Assembly: GCA_946480915.1 (NCBI GenBank)
Contig: CAMLLO010000001.1
Span: 228,201-292,200, forward strand
Reading direction: 5' to 3'
DNA: 64,000 nucleotides
DNA from: an uncultured Sphingobacteriaceae bacterium
Lineage (GTDB): Bacteria; Bacteroidota; Bacteroidia; Sphingobacteriales; Sphingobacteriaceae
In this document: in pieces, positions 62,109 to 64,000 of the stretch
Numbering within the stretch: the stretch's first letter is position 1
Layout of the letters: each line of letters begins with the position of its first letter
Notes under the pieces: model-generated
What the model saw: the letters and a program-made list of their open reading frames with translations, nothing else
The model's database searches: none
What the model was told of the DNA's origin: nothing
Program-made: the position numbers and the translations under genes

Positions 62109-64000
62109 ATGGAAAGCAATAAAAAATACTGGAAAGGTTTAGAAGAACTGAAAACGTCTCCTGAATTTGTCGAGAATAACAAAAACGAATTTGCCGAGTC
62201 ATTGCCAATTGAAGAATTATTGAGTGAAGCGGGTTTAAAAACTCCAACTCCACGTCGCGATTTCTTAAAAGCAATGGGATTTGGTTTAGGAGCAGTTACA
62301 CTTGCTGCTTGTCAGCCGGCACCTGTACACAAGTCAATTCCTTATTTAATAAAACCGGAAGAAGTAACACCAGGTGTTGCGAATTACTATGTATCAAGCT
62401 ACAAAGGTCATGGTGTATTAGTAAAAACCCGCGAGGGTCGTCCTATTAAATTAGAAGGTAATCCAGATTGTATCCTTGGTGGCGGTAGATTAGATGCAGT
62501 TACTCAAGCTTCCATATTAGATCTATACGATGTATCTAAACTTAAAGGACCGAAATTAAAAAACGAAAATGCTTCCTGGAGCAGTGTTGATTCGTTCGTA
62601 AGAGGCGAGTTAAATAAAATTCAGGCTGGCGGAAAGAAAATAAGGATTGTTTCTTCAACTGTAAATAGTCCTTCTACCGGTAAGGTTCTAACTGATTTTA
62701 TAGCAAAATATCCAAACACGAAACACGTACAAGTTGATGCGGTTTCTTACACAGGTATTTTAAAAGCCAATGAAGCCAGCTTTGGAAAAGCAGTTTTACC
62801 TCACTATCACTTCGACAAGGCGGATGTTATCGTGAGCTTTGGCGCCGACTTTCTTGGCACCTGGATCTCACCGTTAGAATTTAACCGTCAATACATTGTT
62901 AACCGTAACATGGCATCTTTGAAAAATAAAAAGATGTCGCGTCATGTACAGTTCGAAGCTGGAATGAGTTTAACGGGTACTAATGCGGACGTTCGTGTCG
63001 CTTTAAAGCCTTCTGAAGAAGGTGTTGCGTTGTTAAATCTATACGCAGCTCTTGGCGGCGGCGGTGCTACTAAAAAATTATCCAACGCTAAAGCTGAAAC
63101 AGCATTAGGATTGGTTGCTAAAGAGTTATCAGCAGCAAAAGGGAAAGCTTTAGTTGTAAGTGGCTCTAATGATATTGCAACTCAAACCATTGTAAACAGT
63201 ATCAATACTTTATTAGGAAGTTACGGTACTACCATCGATATCGCGAATCCTTCATACCAATATTTAGGTAATGATGCTGATTTTACTGCGTTTGTAGCTG
63301 AGATGCAACGGGGAGAAGTAGATGCGGTGTTTTTTCTGGATAGCAATCCAGCCTATAGCTCAATACTTACCAAAGAATTTACTGAAGGATTAAAGAAGGT
63401 TAAGTTAAAAGTTTCTTTTGCTGACCGTCTGGACGAAACTGCGGCCTTATGTGATGTTATTGCTCCAATCCCGCATTATCTGGAAACATGGGGTGATTCA
63501 AACGCCGTTGCTGGTTATTTTACCATAGTTCAACCGGCAATTAATCCAGTGTATAATACTCGTCAGGCAGAACAAAGTTTATTAATTTGGTCTGATAACC
63601 CTATTAAAAATTATTACCAATTCGTAAAAAATAATTGGGAAACCAGTCTTCTTCCTGGCGCAGGGTTAACCTGGAAAGAGCTTTTACAAAAAGGTGTTGT
63701 AAATACAACCACAGTTTCTGCACCTGCTACAGGCGTTGGAGCTGCTGCCGTGACTAATTCAAGTTCGGCTTCTCAGGCCATACTTAGCGCTTCGGCTGCT
63801 TTATCAAAAGGTGGCGAAAATGCTACCGAGCTTACAATATATGAGTCGGTTGCTCTGCGCGATGGTAAGCACGCCAATAATGCATGGTTACAAGAATTGC
63901 CAGATCCGGTTTCTAAAGTGACTTGGGATAACTATGTTGCTATTAATCCGAAATATGCCGATAAACTAGGTGTTGCCGAGTTTGATTTACTTAAAGTAGA
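62109..64000 (+). CDS. actB: Alternative complex III molybdopterin-like/iron-sulfur subunit ActB, 3' end outside window
   Basis: Starts 43 bp after actA and is open to the window end (at least 630 residues). The N-terminus has a Tat-like sequence (TPRRDFLKAMGFGLG, split), followed by a CISM molybdopterin-oxidoreductase-type fold with KTREGRPIKLEGNPDCILGGGRLDAVTQASILDLYD (split). ActB is a molybdopterin-family protein that has lost the cofactor; its iron-sulfur part would be in the missing C-terminal portion. The pairing with actA makes the assignment firm. Confidence 0.93.
   Translation, partial: MESNKKYWKGLEELKTSPEFVENNKNEFAESLPIEELLSEAGLKTPTPRRDFLKAMGFGLGAVTLAACQPAPVHKSIPYLIKPEEVTPGVANYYVSSYKGHGVLVKTREGRPIKLEGNPDCILGGGRLDAVTQASILDLYDVSKLKGPKLKNENASWSSVDSFVRGELNKIQAGGKKIRIVSSTVNSPSTGKVLTDFIAKYPNTKHVQVDAVSYTGILKANEASFGKAVLPHYHFDKADVIVSFGADFLGTWISPLEFNRQYIVNRNMASLKNKKMSRHVQFEAGMSLTGTNADVRVALKPSEEGVALLNLYAALGGGGATKKLSNAKAETALGLVAKELSAAKGKALVVSGSNDIATQTIVNSINTLLGSYGTTIDIANPSYQYLGNDADFTAFVAEMQRGEVDAVFFLDSNPAYSSILTKEFTEGLKKVKLKVSFADRLDETAALCDVIAPIPHYLETWGDSNAVAGYFTIVQPAINPVYNTRQAEQSLLIWSDNPIKNYYQFVKNNWETSLLPGAGLTWKELLQKGVVNTTTVSAPATGVGAAAVTNSSSASQAILSASAALSKGGENATELTIYESVALRDGKHANNAWLQELPDPVSKVTWDNYVAINPKYADKLGVAEFDLLKV

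Noticed and set aside
62062..62274. Minus-strand frame inside the actB start
   Set aside because: Antisense to a clear Tat-type N-terminus of actB.

Overview
The window is low-GC, densely packed bacterial chromosome from the phylum Bacteroidota, most likely family Sphingobacteriaceae (Pedobacter/Mucilaginibacter-like). This rests on recognisable families: a roughly 1100-residue SecA, the fused cytochrome ActA and the ActB of alternative complex III, DUF5777/YceI proteins, MG2/plug outer-membrane proteins, many TAnnTTTG promoter boxes of the Bacteroidetes type, and a prfB with a programmed +1 frameshift. No rRNA, tRNA, CRISPR array, prophage or integrative element was seen. The genus is an inference.

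Layout. 1-7.9 kb: the end of an MscS channel, then a tightly overlapping minus-strand operon (SpoIIM-like, membrane protein, DUF4129, DUF4350, MoxR ATPase, DUF58) diverging from an RDD protein. 7.6-10 kb: DUF2752, lipB, a phosphopantetheinyl transferase and dcd. 10-16.5 kb: an MG2/plug protein overlapping an enoyl-CoA isomerase-like gene, clpS and a TonB-dependent receptor. 16.6-22.2 kb: a catabolic operon for L-fucose or a related 6-deoxysugar (FucP-type permease, two SDRs, a fumarylacetoacetate-hydrolase-family enzyme, an amidohydrolase-type lactonase, a zinc alcohol dehydrogenase). It is followed by two overlapping gene remnants. 22.7-26.5 kb: a periplasmic beta-propeller sugar dehydrogenase, its cytochrome c, an aldo/keto reductase and a pectinesterase. 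26.5-36.4 kb: ilvE, a ClC channel, a HAD phosphatase fused to a deleted SerA, an extended SDR, an arginase-fold protein lacking metal ligands, a TlpA-type thioredoxin and purD. 36.4-46.2 kb: a possible structured element, secA, an M20 amidohydrolase, dnaG, a decayed zeta-type toxin with an intact small partner, yraN and a glutaminyl cyclase. 46.2-50 kb: an ECF sigma factor operon ending in YceI, DUF5777 and Rieske proteins. 50-55 kb: pgi, a lipoprotein, a RAYT transposase between two REP-like palindromes, a nucleotidyltransferase whose HEPN partner is truncated beside one palindrome, and prfB. 55-64 kb: a SirB1-like protein, a methyltransferase, an OmpA protein, a BamA-like barrel, a deoxyhypusine-synthase homologue and the start of alternative complex III.

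Most genes are housekeeping or ordinary envelope/sugar-catabolism genes. The unusual material is the REP/RAYT island with its broken MNT-HEPN pair, the decayed zeta toxin, the remnant patch at 22.2-22.4 kb, the phosphatase-SerA fusion, the metal-site-less arginase-fold protein, the Lys-to-Asn change in the predicted L-fucose dehydrogenase, and the inverted-repeat element upstream of secA. No convincing wholly new multi-gene system was found. The MoxR/DUF58 operon and the ECF-YceI-DUF5777-Rieske operon are the best candidates for systems whose job is not settled.
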